Positions 14,657 through 22,806 of a stretch of 24,408 nucleotides of DNA are shown here, in pieces. This stretch comes from UBA9619 sp964630665 (GTDB taxonomy: Bacteria; Pseudomonadota; Gammaproteobacteria; Arenicellales; UBA868), in the NCBI GenBank assembly GCA_964630665.1, contig CAZVVN010000053.1, positions 1-24,408 of the forward strand, written 5' to 3'. Below the pieces are notes generated by a model, which did not search any database, had not been told where the DNA came from, and worked only from the letters and a program-made list of their open reading frames with translations. Numbering within the stretch: the stretch's first letter is position 1; each line of letters opens with the position of its first letter. A program made the position numbers and the translations under genes.

Positions 14657-16000
14657 ATGCATCCGACTCGACTGATGCCAGACCGCGAATCGATACCCCC
14701 GCACCGCCGCATTGCTGCTGTTCTCGATCATCTGGGGATCGGACGTGCACACTTTGCGGCCGGGATTGGCAGCGAACTACTTGCGTTGCTGGAACCGCCG
14801 GACGAGCGGATCGCCAGCCTCACCCTGATCAACCCCAACCGCCTGGAAACCGGCCCGCTGGCCCGTCTTGGGGAACGGCTGAGCATCGTCACCGGCAGTG
14901 CCGGCCTGCCATCGAAAGTAGTCCGGGAGGCGGCACCCGCCCTGCCGGCTGCCAGGCTGGTCCGTTTTGCTTCGTACTTCACTACGACATGGTCCGACGT
15001 GGTCCGGGAACATACCGATGCTGTCATCGACACCTTGCTCGGGCGCACCGACGACAACACTGCAACTGTTATTCCACACGGTGACGTAAGCGGCGAGAAA
15101 GACGGGATCAGGTTTTATGCAACGGGGTCCGGCCCTGCATTGGTACTGCTGCCGCTACTGCTGGCGCCCTCGCAGTGGCACTTCGCGCTGGACGAGCTGG
15201 CCCGAACGTTCCGGGTGATCTTGCTCGGCGGTGCTCACCTGGGGATGGTCGCGATGCTCGAGTCGCGGGGGTCCGAGCCCGGCTATCTGCGGGCAGTCGA
15301 CGATCTGTTCGATGAACTGGATCCCACACCCGGGGAGAAGATCCTGGAGATCGGCTGTGGTACCGGTGTTCTGTCACGCTGGATCGCGCATCGCACGGGT
15401 CGGCAGAACCCGCTCATCGCGACTGATCTGAACCCATATTTTCTGAGTGAGGCCGGACCGCTAGCGGCCCGCGAAGGTCTCGATTCATTGACCTTCGTTC
15501 AGGCCGATGCCGAACAGATGCCGCTTGCTGACGGCACCGTCGACATCGTGTTCTGCGTCACACTGCTGGAGGAATGTGACGCGGATCGCACGTTGATGGA
15601 GATGGTCCGAGTGACCAGACCCGGCGGGCGGGTCGGCGCGATCGTCCGGGCGACCGACATGGACAACGTATGCACAGTGCCGGTGGAGTCCTCGATACTG
15701 AAACGGGTCCAGGCACCCTACCAGTCGGTAGGTGAAAAAGGCTGCGCAGACGCCGGTTTTTATCGGCGCTTCGCAGCCCAGGGACTGAAAGACCTTCGAT
15801 TCTTTCCTCACCAACTGACGCTGCGCGACCCGCATGGCGCCGCCTGGGCGTACCGCGAACCATATTTCCTCGCCCAATTCAACGCCAATGAGACCCGTGC
15901 CTGGCTGGCGGCAAAGCAGGTCGCGATCGACGACGGCAGCTTTCTGTTCGCCGCGGGCCTGCACTGTGCGGTCGGCACAAAGCCTGTCTGTGCGACATGA
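14657..16000 (+). CDS. SAM-dependent methyltransferase fused to a degenerate alpha/beta-hydrolase region
   Basis: A 447-residue protein. The C-terminal half is a class I SAM methyltransferase: E-I-G-C-G-T-G at 231-237, A-T-D-L-N at about 255, Q-A-D-A-E-Q-M-P at about 281-288, a D-x-V-F-C-V-T-L-L-E-E motif and R-P-G-G-R. The first approximately 215 residues look like pieces of alpha/beta hydrolases. V-L-D-H-L-G-I-G-R-A-H-F-A-A-G-I-G-S-E (22-40) resembles a nucleophile-elbow segment in which G-x-S-x-G has become G-I-G-S-E. A-T-G-S-G-P-A-L-V-L-L-P (155-166) resembles the first strand of a second hydrolase domain. No complete hydrolase fold or triad is apparent. The ATG at 14657 is the first in frame after a stop at 14636. 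A strong inverted repeat overlaps the end of the gene. The methylated substrate is unknown. Confidence 0.78.
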   Translation: MHPTRLMPDRESIPPHRRIAAVLDHLGIGRAHFAAGIGSELLALLEPPDERIASLTLINPNRLETGPLARLGERLSIVTGSAGLPSKVVREAAPALPAARLVRFASYFTTTWSDVVREHTDAVIDTLLGRTDDNTATVIPHGDVSGEKDGIRFYATGSGPALVLLPLLLAPSQWHFALDELARTFRVILLGGAHLGMVAMLESRGSEPGYLRAVDDLFDELDPTPGEKILEIGCGTGVLSRWIAHRTGRQNPLIATDLNPYFLSEAGPLAAREGLDSLTFVQADAEQMPLADGTVDIVFCVTLLEECDADRTLMEMVRVTRPGGRVGAIVRATDMDNVCTVPVESSILKRVQAPYQSVGEKGCADAGFYRRFAAQGLKDLRFFPHQLTLRDPHGAAWAYREPYFLAQFNANETRAWLAAKQVAIDDGSFLFAAGLHCAVGTKPVCAT

Positions 16001-16029
16001 ATTCGATAATGTCTTATCGAATTCATGTC
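15994..16029. terminator. Perfect 16-bp inverted repeat between convergent genes
   Basis: GACATGAATTCGATAA and its exact complement TTATCGAATTCATGTC are separated by TGTC. The methyltransferase stop codon (15998-16000) lies inside the left arm. On the plus strand the hairpin is followed by TTTTGATT, a short T run, so it can serve as the terminator of the methyltransferase transcript. The stem is AT-rich for an intrinsic terminator, and the perfection of the repeat is unusual. Confidence 0.65.
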
Positions 16030-16035
16030 TTTTGA

Positions 16036-17001
16036 TTACACGCCGTTACGGATCCATCTCGGCCGTTCACCACGCAGTAACACAGCCCGCACGTTATCGT
16101 GCGCCCAGGCCCAGGTTCTGGCTGTCGTGTCGCTGGCAACCCCGGCAACATGGGATGTCAGCAGGCAATTGTCAATCCCGATCAGAGGGTTGTCCGGACG
16201 AATGGGTTCGGTCTCAAAGACATCGACCGCTGCGGCCGCAATAGTACCGTCGCTGAGCGCCGCTGCCAGCGCTACTTCATCAACGACACCGCCGCGGGCA
16301 CAGCAGACCAGTCTCGCGTGGGGCTGCATCTTTGCGAGCGCCGCGGCGTCGATCATGCCCCGCGAGTGCTCGTTGAGATCCGTGCTGATGCTGACGAAGT
16401 CCGATTCTGCCAGCAGCACCGCCTTATCGACACTGCGCGCACCGAGCTGGCTGGCAAGATCTGTATTCACCTCGCGCAGGTCGTTGTAGAGAATGTTCAT
16501 CTCAAAAGCATGGGCACGCTTTGCCAGCGACGAACCGGTATTGCCGAATCCGATGATCCCCAGCGTCTTGCCCTTGATCTCAAACGAACTCAAGGTCAGC
16601 CTGCGCGCCGACAGCCAGTCGGCCGCCTGGGTGTGAGCCTGTGCGGGTACGAACTGCTTGGCGAGCACCAGGATGAACATCATGGCGTGTTCCGCGACCG
16701 CTTCTTTGTTCACCCCTTCGATGTTACAGGCCGGAATATTGCGCCTAGCTGTCGCTTCGAGGTCCAGGGTCTCGTAGCCAACACCAAGGCGCTGCACGAT
16801 CCTGAGCCTGGGTGCCGCGGCCAGGATCTGCTCGTTCACAGGCTCCATACCAATGACAAAAGCCTCTACGTCTTGCAGCCTCACCAGGTCTTCATCTGAA
16901 TACAGGCCATCGTCACCGGCCTGGATGCGCAGTGCCTCGACGTCGTCCGGAATGATGTCCTCGAGATCGGGTCGGACTTTAAGCAGGTAGGCGATCTTCA
17001 T
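16036..17001 (-). CDS. D-isomer-specific 2-hydroxyacid dehydrogenase (phosphoglycerate dehydrogenase-like)
   Basis: A 321-residue NAD(P)-dependent enzyme that interconverts 2-keto acids and D-2-hydroxyacids. The substrate-binding half (1-100, with R-L-G-V-G-Y-E-T-L-D at 71-80) is followed by the Rossmann half: G-F-G-N-T-G at 151-156. Catalytic residues are R236 in A-R-G-G-V-V-D-E, E265 in F-E-T-E-P and H284 in T-S-H-V-A-G, so the triad is complete. I start it at the ATG at 17001, which has an AGGA site eight bases upstream. The open frame continues into the GST gene, but that part is out-of-frame coding sequence of the neighbour. It follows the GST gene by 56 bases in the same direction. It lacks the ACT regulatory domain of SerA, so it is probably catabolic. 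Confidence 0.92.
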   Translation of the reverse strand: MKIAYLLKVRPDLEDIIPDDVEALRIQAGDDGLYSDEDLVRLQDVEAFVIGMEPVNEQILAAAPRLRIVQRLGVGYETLDLEATARRNIPACNIEGVNKEAVAEHAMMFILVLAKQFVPAQAHTQAADWLSARRLTLSSFEIKGKTLGIIGFGNTGSSLAKRAHAFEMNILYNDLREVNTDLASQLGARSVDKAVLLAESDFVSISTDLNEHSRGMIDAAALAKMQPHARLVCCARGGVVDEVALAAALSDGTIAAAAVDVFETEPIRPDNPLIGIDNCLLTSHVAGVASDTTARTWAWAHDNVRAVLLRGERPRWIRNGV

Positions 17002-17057
17002 GGTTGGTCCTCGCCAGGTCCCGGCGCCGCCTGCACTGACCGACCTGCCTGGGTACA

Positions 17058-17792
17058 CTAGAGCAGACCGCCCTCCGGCGCCGCGCGGGCACGCTGGTTG
17101 TAGAGTATGCCGGCACGGCGCTTGACCTCTTCCTCGGAAAGCTCCGCCGGATCCTGGCTGAAGTCGTTGCCGGCCGCCATGCCGCGCTTGACGGCTGGAC
17201 GCGCCGAAAGCGCCTCGTACCAGCGGCTGAAATATGCGAATTCCGAGACATCCTGACCCTGGTTCTTGGCTCCCGCGCACCAGGGATAACAGATCATGTC
17301 GGCGATCGTGTAGTCGTCGCCGGCCAGGTAGCGCCGGTCGAAAAGGCGGTTGTTCAGCACACCGTACAGTCGGTTGGCTTCGTCGGTGAAACGCCGCACG
17401 GCATAGGTCTGGTCGCCTTCACGATCACCAAGACGACGGAAGTGGCCGCATTCACCGAGCTTAGGCCCCTGGTTGGCCATCTGCCACATGACCCACTGGA
17501 TGACTTCGTTCCTGCCGCGGGCATCCTGCGGAAAGAATTGGCCTTCTTTCTCGGCGATGTACATCATCATGGCCCCGGACTCGAACAAGGCGATGGGCTC
17601 ACCGCCACCCGCCGGGTCGTGATCAACCATCGCCGGCATTCGGTTGTTGGGGCTGATCTCCAGAAATTCGGTAGTGAACTGATCGCCCCGGCCGATATTG
17701 CACGGGATGATCTGGTAGTCGATCCCAAGCTCCTCGAGCAGGATCGTGACTTTCTTGCCATTGGGCGTCGGCCAGTAGTAGATATCAATCAT
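17058..17792 (-). CDS. Glutathione S-transferase, nu-class (YfcG/YghU-like)
   Basis: A 244-residue GST. The thioredoxin-like domain begins M-I-D-I-Y-Y-W-P-T-P-N-G-K-K; the T-P-N at 9-11 is the nu-class signature used for glutathione or its disulphide. The cis-proline is at M-P (52-53), and the E-S pair at 71-72 binds the gamma-glutamyl group. The helical C-terminal domain follows, with Y-L-A-G-D-D-Y-T-I-A-D as the conserved N-capping segment. Nu-class enzymes commonly show disulphide-bond reductase activity. I chose the ATG at 17792, ten codons inside the longest frame, because AAGGAGA lies just upstream and the protein start matches the family. It is divergent from the PhyH gene and probably co-transcribed with the hydroxyacid dehydrogenase. 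Confidence 0.9.
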   Translation of the reverse strand: MIDIYYWPTPNGKKVTILLEELGIDYQIIPCNIGRGDQFTTEFLEISPNNRMPAMVDHDPAGGGEPIALFESGAMMMYIAEKEGQFFPQDARGRNEVIQWVMWQMANQGPKLGECGHFRRLGDREGDQTYAVRRFTDEANRLYGVLNNRLFDRRYLAGDDYTIADMICYPWCAGAKNQGQDVSEFAYFSRWYEALSARPAVKRGMAAGNDFSQDPAELSEEEVKRRAGILYNQRARAAPEGGLL

Positions 17793-17882
17793 AGCGGGCG
17801 TCTCCTTACCAGACGGAATCATACACCGTTGCCTGTTAGGGTATACGATAATTAATCTGAACTGGATTCACAGGACAAGATC

Positions 17883-18803
17883 ATGTCTTCGGATAATCAG
17901 ACTAGAACACCGCAGCCGGATAATTCTCCTGAGCAACTAAAATTGGACCTGGCTGAATTCGGTTATTGTCTGGTTGCTGCTGCGCTCGAGGGGGCTGAAC
18001 TGGGAGCCATTCAGAAACGTCTCTTCGACCAGGCCAGGGCTGAACTAAATCTTTCCATCGACTACAAGAACCCCGGACACCTCGACAATCAGTGGGTCAA
18101 TATGCTGATCAACAAGGGTGAGGTCTTTGAGAGACTGGCCCTGCAGCCTCTCATCACACAGCTTGTCGAATACCAGCTGGGGCCTGATTTTCTGCTTTCG
18201 TGTTGCGATGCACAGATCAAACACCCCGGAGCAGGCGCCATGCCGCTGCACACTGATCAGTGGTGGATGCCGCCGCCGGCAGATCCTTCAGGCCCACACG
18301 CCCAGCCGGCAGCAATCATACGCAACCAGGGCCGCTCGCTGAATCCTGTCGCCCTACAGTCGCTGATCACACCACCTGCCGTTGTCCTCGCGCTGTACAT
18401 GGTTACGGAATTCACAGAACAGAACGGGGCCACGCGGCTGATCCCGCGCAGCCACCTGAGCGGTCAGCAACCGGATCCAGCCGTGCCACATCCCGTCGAG
18501 ACCATTGCCGCACAAGGCCCGGCCGGTACCGCGATCGTGTTTGACGGACGACTCTGGCACGCCGCGGGCCGCAACGACAGTCCATCCAGCCGTTATGGGA
18601 TCACCTGTGCCTATTGTGGCCCCCAGTTCCGGCCCCTGGAAAACTACACGCGCGGACTGCGCCCCGAAGTACTCCAGAGAGCGTCTCCAGAACTCATGAG
18701 GCGGCTTGGATTCAAGGCCTGGTCGACCTATGGTCACACCGGTGACCCCGACCTTGACGTGTCGCTGGACGGCACGCAGACCCTGGGAGCGCTCAAGCCC
18801 TAA
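17883..18803 (+). CDS. PhyH-family Fe(II)/2-oxoglutarate dioxygenase
   Basis: A 306-residue phytanoyl-CoA dioxygenase-like enzyme. The iron-binding facial triad is visible: H123 and D125 in L-H-T-D-Q-W-W, and H226 in L-W-H-A-A-G. R237 in S-S-R-Y-G is placed to hold 2-oxoglutarate. N-G-A-T-R-L-I-P-R-S-H at 181-191 is the conserved strand typical of the family. It would hydroxylate a small organic substrate using O2 and 2-oxoglutarate. It is divergent from the GST gene (90-base gap) and is followed after 102 bases by an OsmC gene. A second PhyH-type gene starts at the left edge of the window; from the short N-terminus available, the two are not close copies. Substrate not determinable. Confidence 0.9.
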   Translation: MSSDNQTRTPQPDNSPEQLKLDLAEFGYCLVAAALEGAELGAIQKRLFDQARAELNLSIDYKNPGHLDNQWVNMLINKGEVFERLALQPLITQLVEYQLGPDFLLSCCDAQIKHPGAGAMPLHTDQWWMPPPADPSGPHAQPAAIIRNQGRSLNPVALQSLITPPAVVLALYMVTEFTEQNGATRLIPRSHLSGQQPDPAVPHPVETIAAQGPAGTAIVFDGRLWHAAGRNDSPSSRYGITCAYCGPQFRPLENYTRGLRPEVLQRASPELMRRLGFKAWSTYGHTGDPDLDVSLDGTQTLGALKP

Positions 18804-18905
18804 GAGGTTAACTCGCACACCAAGGCAGCGACCGATGGTCCGGGAACACTGTAGTGCTGACCAACCGTCTACAATCGACAGATCACGGCGAAGGAGAACC
18901 GAACG

Positions 18906-19454
18906 ATGACGAATATTACCGCCCAGGACCTGCGCGAACTGCAGTCGCCCATCAAGGAACGCTATCGGACCGATCCGGCCTCCGCCACCGTCACCCTATC
19001 GGCCTCGGGGGATCTGGACAGCACCGAGATCGCCTGCAATGTCGACACGGGCCACGCCCTGGTCAAAGCGGGACTGCATCCGGCCACCGGGGGTGACGGC
19101 ACCTTTGCCTGTTCCGGTGACATGCTGCTCGAGGCTCTGGTGGCCTGTGCGGGGGTCACGCTGCGCGCTGTCGCGACCGCCTTGGGAATCACCATACACC
19201 GCGGGCTGGTGCACGCTGATGGTGATCTGGACTTCCGCGGCACACTGGGCGTAGACAAAGCGGCGCCCGTGGGATTCGGTAACATACGCCTTAAGTTCGA
19301 AGTCGACTGTGATGCCGACGCCGAGGCGCGGGCCACTTTACTCAAGCTGACCGAACGCTACTGTGTGGTCTACCAGACCCTGACCCAGGCACCACCGATC
19401 ACAGTGTCTCTGGATCAGGTTGAAGATACCAGCGCTACCACTGACGGTGCCTGA
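18906..19454 (+). CDS. OsmC/Ohr-family protein
   Basis: A 182-residue OsmC-like protein. The two redox cysteines are in expected contexts: C81 in L-V-A-C-A-G-V-T at the start of the central helix, and C153 in R-Y-C-V-V-Y-Q-T-L. OsmC/Ohr proteins use such a pair to reduce organic hydroperoxides, working as homodimers in the cytoplasm. A good AAGGAG site precedes the ATG. It is in the same direction as the PhyH gene and the homocysteine-methyltransferase-like gene, though gaps of 102 and 158 bases make a single operon uncertain. Whether it is Ohr-type or OsmC-type is not resolved. Confidence 0.85.
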   Translation: MTNITAQDLRELQSPIKERYRTDPASATVTLSASGDLDSTEIACNVDTGHALVKAGLHPATGGDGTFACSGDMLLEALVACAGVTLRAVATALGITIHRGLVHADGDLDFRGTLGVDKAAPVGFGNIRLKFEVDCDADAEARATLLKLTERYCVVYQTLTQAPPITVSLDQVEDTSATTDGA

Positions 19455-19612
19455 CTGGTTTTAGCATTGCTGATCTTTCCAGTCTCTTTCCAACCCAGCG
19501 ACAAAATGATTGTTTTCCTACGCCAATCTTGGATGGAGTCAAGAGCACTCCGGATGAACCTTGCTGAACGGGTTCCCGTCGTTTGCAACAATCCGAATGT
19601 GGAATACAAAGA

Positions 19613-20551
19613 ATGTCGACAATAAGCGAACTCCTGAACAACAACAGCATCATTCTGCTTGACGGCGGTGTCAGCACCGAAATTCAGCAGCGTGGCGTAA
19701 CGATGGATAACCAGGCCTGGAGTGCGCTTGCCACCAGGACCCACCCGAACGTAGTACGGGAAGTTCACGAAGACTATATCCGGGCTGGCGCCCAGGTCAT
19801 CACAGCCAACACCTACTCGACGGCACGGCATGTTCTGGAAAGCATTGGCCTCGGCGAAGAAACCCGAGCCATCAACACTGAAGCCGTGCAGGTGGCCAGG
19901 GCCGCGCGCGACAATGCCGCGTCGGAACCGACCTGGATCGCGGGGTCCATGTCGAGTTTTCCACCGTTCAACAGTCCCCACGACGTCACCACGGGTGCCT
20001 CGGCGGCCGCCAACTACGAAGAGCTCGCCGTAACGCTTGCCGAAGCGGGCGTGGATCTGATCATCGCGGAGATGATGCGCGATTTTGAGAACGCGCCCAT
20101 GATCATCGAAGCTGCGCTGTCAGTCGACCTGCCGGTCTGGATCGGCTACAGCGCCTGCCGTACCGGGGACGGTGCGAACGTGCGGAGCTACCCGTGGCGC
20201 AGAGCCGGCGGTTCCACTGTCACCCAGGATTTCAGCGAACTGGTCAAGGCGATCACCCTGCTCGGCGGGGAGGCTGCCGGGGTCATGCACAGCCAGGTCG
20301 AGGACACCGGACCTGCGCTGGAGATCCTGGCCCGGCACTGGCCAGGTCCGAAACTGGCCTATGCCGAGACCGGTCATCTGGTCCCACCGGACTGGACGTT
20401 TGACGAGGCCTGCTCACCGGACGAGTACGCGCTGGCCACCGAAGGCTGGATCACCGATTACGGAATTCAGATCGTCGGCGGCTGCTGTGGAACCCGGCCG
20501 GAACACATCCGCCGGCTCAGGGAACGCCTGCCGCGGCGACTGCCGGCCTGA
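19613..20551 (+). CDS. Homocysteine S-methyltransferase-family protein
   Basis: A 312-residue TIM-barrel protein of the betaine-homocysteine/S-methylmethionine methyltransferase family. The start L-L-D-G-G-V-S-T-E-I at 15-24 and the Q-V-I-T-A-N-T-Y at 61-68 are typical. The C-terminal zinc motif G-G-C-C-G-T-R-P-E-H-I is at 289-299 (C291, C292). The third zinc ligand is usually a Cys in a V-N-C motif; here the corresponding strand reads G-V-M-H at 223-226, so H226 may replace it. Members move a methyl group from betaine, S-methylmethionine or similar donors to homocysteine or another thiol. I chose the ATG at 19613; the frame extends to a TTG at 19583, which is less likely. The donor and acceptor are not known. 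Confidence 0.85.
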   Translation: MSTISELLNNNSIILLDGGVSTEIQQRGVTMDNQAWSALATRTHPNVVREVHEDYIRAGAQVITANTYSTARHVLESIGLGEETRAINTEAVQVARAARDNAASEPTWIAGSMSSFPPFNSPHDVTTGASAAANYEELAVTLAEAGVDLIIAEMMRDFENAPMIIEAALSVDLPVWIGYSACRTGDGANVRSYPWRRAGGSTVTQDFSELVKAITLLGGEAAGVMHSQVEDTGPALEILARHWPGPKLAYAETGHLVPPDWTFDEACSPDEYALATEGWITDYGIQIVGGCCGTRPEHIRRLRERLPRRLPA

Positions 20552-20623
20552 TCTTCTCGGGCAACTGAACAGCACTGACCGGAATACCCCAAGGCGCGGG
20601 TTACCCCTCTGACACTGTTCCCT

Positions 20624-22237
20624 TCACAAGGGCGGGTATTTGCCGGCAAGATAGTCCTCGCGAAGCGCAAACTTCCGGATCTTGCCGGAACCTGTGAGAG
20701 GAAACCCGTCGACCTGGCACCACAGCACAGGTGTTTTCTGCGGTGACAGATGCTGGCGACAAAACCCGTGCAGCAAGTGCCTGTCGATCACTTGCCCGGC
20801 CTCGGGTCGGACGAAGCAGGCGACGATCTCGCCCCATTTATCGTCCGGCAGACCGACTACAGCGACTTCAGCCACGCTGGCATGTTCCAGCAGCACGTTT
20901 TCGATCTCGGTCGGAAACAGGTTCTCCCCGCCCCTGATGATCATTTCCTTGACCCGCCCTGTGACCCGTACGTAACCCCGGGCATCCATGGCCCCGAGGT
21001 CCCCGGTATGCAGCCAGCCGTTCTCATCGATGGCCTCGACCGTTGCTGACTCGTTGGCGTGGTAGCCGATCATGTTGCAGTAGCCCCGCACGCAGATCTC
21101 ACCGACGCTATCGATCGGTGCCACCTGGTTGTGCTCGATGCTGCGGATCGACACGGCCGTCTGTGGCATCGGCTGGCCCACTGTGTTGCAGATATCTTCC
21201 AGCGAATCGTTGGCATGGTGCTGGGTAATCAACGGCGATGTCTCGGTCTGCCCGTAAACCGTCTCGAACTGGCAGCCGAAAGCCTCTCGCACGTTGCGCA
21301 CCAGTTCCGGTGCGACCATCGAGCCGCCTGAGACCACCATTTCAACTGAAGACACGTCACGGGGTTCGAGTCTGATCGACTCCAGCAGTCCCACCAACAT
21401 GGTCGGCACACCCAGAATAGCCGTGACTCTTTCTCTCTCGATCAGGCGCAGGATCGCAGCGGGATCGAACAGCTTGACCAGCAGCATCGGGCAGGCGGAT
21501 TGCAGGCATCCCAACGAAACCATCCCGCAGCCGCTGGTGTGAAACATCGGCATGAAGTTCGACCAGCTCGACTTACCGGTGGTGCCGCTACGCTGGGCAT
21601 AAAACCTGGCGTTGTTGGTCAGGCTGCGATGCGCCAGCACGGCACCCTTGGGAAAGCCCGTGGTTCCGGAGGTGTACTGAATCTGGGCGGCATCTGCAGG
21701 TTGCACGACCGGCAGTATGGGAGGCTTCTCCCCAACGCGATACAACGCCTGTGGATCCTCCATGTCGATGATCTCGCGAACCGCCGCCAGCCCGGCAACC
21801 GCCTTGTCCGCGATCTCGGCCATCGGGTTACCGCGATAGGACCCGACCTGGAACAAGGCGACCGAGCCCGACTGCTCCAGCACATAGGCAAGCTCCTTGG
21901 CCTGGTAGGACGGGTTGGCCGTCACCAGAACCAGACCGGCAAGTGCGCAGGCGTACTCCATCATCAGCCATTCGGGGATGTTCGGTGCCCACACGGTGAT
22001 CCGCTCACCCTGGTCGAAGCGGCTTGCCAGTGCCAGAGCCAGCTTCTCGCTGTCGGCCAGCAGCTCGGCATACGTCCATCTGCGGCAGGTTTCGCCATCA
22101 TCGTCCACTTCAACCAGTGCCGAGGCCCGCGGATGCCGCTTCGCCACGTCCTGCAGCAGACCGCCGACCGTCGTCTCCAGTACGGTTTCATCCCCCAGGG
22201 GAGGGATCAAAGACTCTGACAGCTGAAGCTGGTACAT
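20624..22237 (-). CDS. AMP-forming acyl-CoA synthetase
   Basis: A 537-residue adenylate-forming ligase (ANL superfamily) that activates a carboxylic acid with ATP and loads it onto CoA. Motifs visible are the P-loop Y-T-S-G-T-T-G-F-P-K-G at 188-198, Y-G-Q-T-E-T-S in the middle, G-W-L-H-T-G-D-L-G, the hinge V-T-G-R-V-K-E-M-I-I-R-G-G-E-N, P-T-E-I-E-N-V-L, and the catalytic lysine in L-T-G-S-G-K-I-R-K near the C-terminus. The layout matches medium- or long-chain fatty acid or aryl-acid CoA ligases. It is transcribed on its own, convergent with the methyltransferase-like gene and divergent from the HNH gene. The acid substrate is not determinable. Confidence 0.93.
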   Translation of the reverse strand: MYQLQLSESLIPPLGDETVLETTVGGLLQDVAKRHPRASALVEVDDDGETCRRWTYAELLADSEKLALALASRFDQGERITVWAPNIPEWLMMEYACALAGLVLVTANPSYQAKELAYVLEQSGSVALFQVGSYRGNPMAEIADKAVAGLAAVREIIDMEDPQALYRVGEKPPILPVVQPADAAQIQYTSGTTGFPKGAVLAHRSLTNNARFYAQRSGTTGKSSWSNFMPMFHTSGCGMVSLGCLQSACPMLLVKLFDPAAILRLIERERVTAILGVPTMLVGLLESIRLEPRDVSSVEMVVSGGSMVAPELVRNVREAFGCQFETVYGQTETSPLITQHHANDSLEDICNTVGQPMPQTAVSIRSIEHNQVAPIDSVGEICVRGYCNMIGYHANESATVEAIDENGWLHTGDLGAMDARGYVRVTGRVKEMIIRGGENLFPTEIENVLLEHASVAEVAVVGLPDDKWGEIVACFVRPEAGQVIDRHLLHGFCRQHLSPQKTPVLWCQVDGFPLTGSGKIRKFALREDYLAGKYPPL

Positions 22238-22425
22238 GGAATGATTCCCGAACCTTTTGGTTGAGCAGGCACTGTCAGCCAGGCCCTAATTCATCCCCGG
22301 CCCTGCCGGCTGAAGCATACTATCGCATTCTGCCCCGCTGAGGCGGGTCACAGCAGCGATTGCAGACAAGCTGTGGCACACTTGAGATCCACCCGCTGTG
22401 GCCAGCACCAGATGAGGTGACCGAT
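22238..22425. other. Divergent intergenic region with a small GC hairpin
   Basis: This 188-base gap separates the acyl-CoA synthetase and HNH genes, which point away from each other, so it should hold promoters for both. I could not pick convincing -35/-10 pairs. The only clear element is a hairpin CCCGC-TGAG-GCGGG at 22334-22347, without a T run, so it is not an obvious terminator. A G-A-G-G-T-G-A ribosome site sits just before the HNH start. Confidence 0.35.
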
Positions 22426-22806
22426 ATGAATGATCGCGATCAACAACTCGACCGCGCTGTGGCCAATGCAGTCCGTTCGCGGGCCGAGCGGGAACAGGGT
22501 TATCGTGCCCAGTCGCTGAAGATACACCCCTGGGTCTGCGGGCGCTGCGGGCGGGAATTCAACCACAAGAACCTTCATGAACTGACGGTCCACCACAGGG
22601 ACCACGACCATGACAACAACCCGCCTGACGGCAGCAACTGGGAGAACCTGTGTATCTACTGCCACGACAACGAACATGCCCGCCTGGTCGATGCCCACCC
22701 CGAGGCAGAGCAAGCCAAGCGCCAGTCTGAGACGGCGACCCACAAGCCGTTCAGCGGCCTGGCCCAATTGCTCGGTGATGAGACAGACCCGGAGAACACC
22801 AGTTGA
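22426..22806 (+). CDS. yajD: YajD-like HNH nuclease-family protein
   Basis: A 126-residue small protein with an HNH/treble-clef zinc finger: C38-x-x-C41, then H56-H57-R-D-H-D-H-D-N-N-P-P-D-G, N-W-E-N-L, and C76-x-x-C79-H80. The four cysteines bind structural zinc and the double histidine with the late His form the HNH metal site. Length and the order of motifs match E. coli YajD, an uncharacterised HNH protein. I start at the ATG at 22426, preceded by a GAGGTGA site; the open frame extends further upstream but without a ribosome site. Its stop overlaps the TTG start of the dehydrogenase gene. No sign that it belongs to an intron, toxin or restriction system. Confidence 0.83.
   Translation: MNDRDQQLDRAVANAVRSRAEREQGYRAQSLKIHPWVCGRCGREFNHKNLHELTVHHRDHDHDNNPPDGSNWENLCIYCHDNEHARLVDAHPEAEQAKRQSETATHKPFSGLAQLLGDETDPENTS

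Noticed and set aside
17002..17280. N-terminal extension of the 2-hydroxyacid dehydrogenase frame
   Set aside because: The extra 93 codons overlap the GST gene in another frame and have no family similarity. An ATG at 17001 with a good ribosome site gives the normal length.
21500..22219. Plus-strand open frame of about 239 codons
   Set aside because: It is antisense to the acyl-CoA synthetase, whose P-loop lies in the real frame.
22334..22347. CCCGC-TGAG-GCGGG hairpin as a terminator or REP element
   Set aside because: It lies between divergent genes where no terminator is expected, has no T run, and I saw no other copies in the window.
22426..22806. HNH gene as part of a defence or homing system
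   Set aside because: The protein matches small YajD-type proteins; there is no methyltransferase partner of restriction type, no toxin domain, intron or inverted repeats around it.
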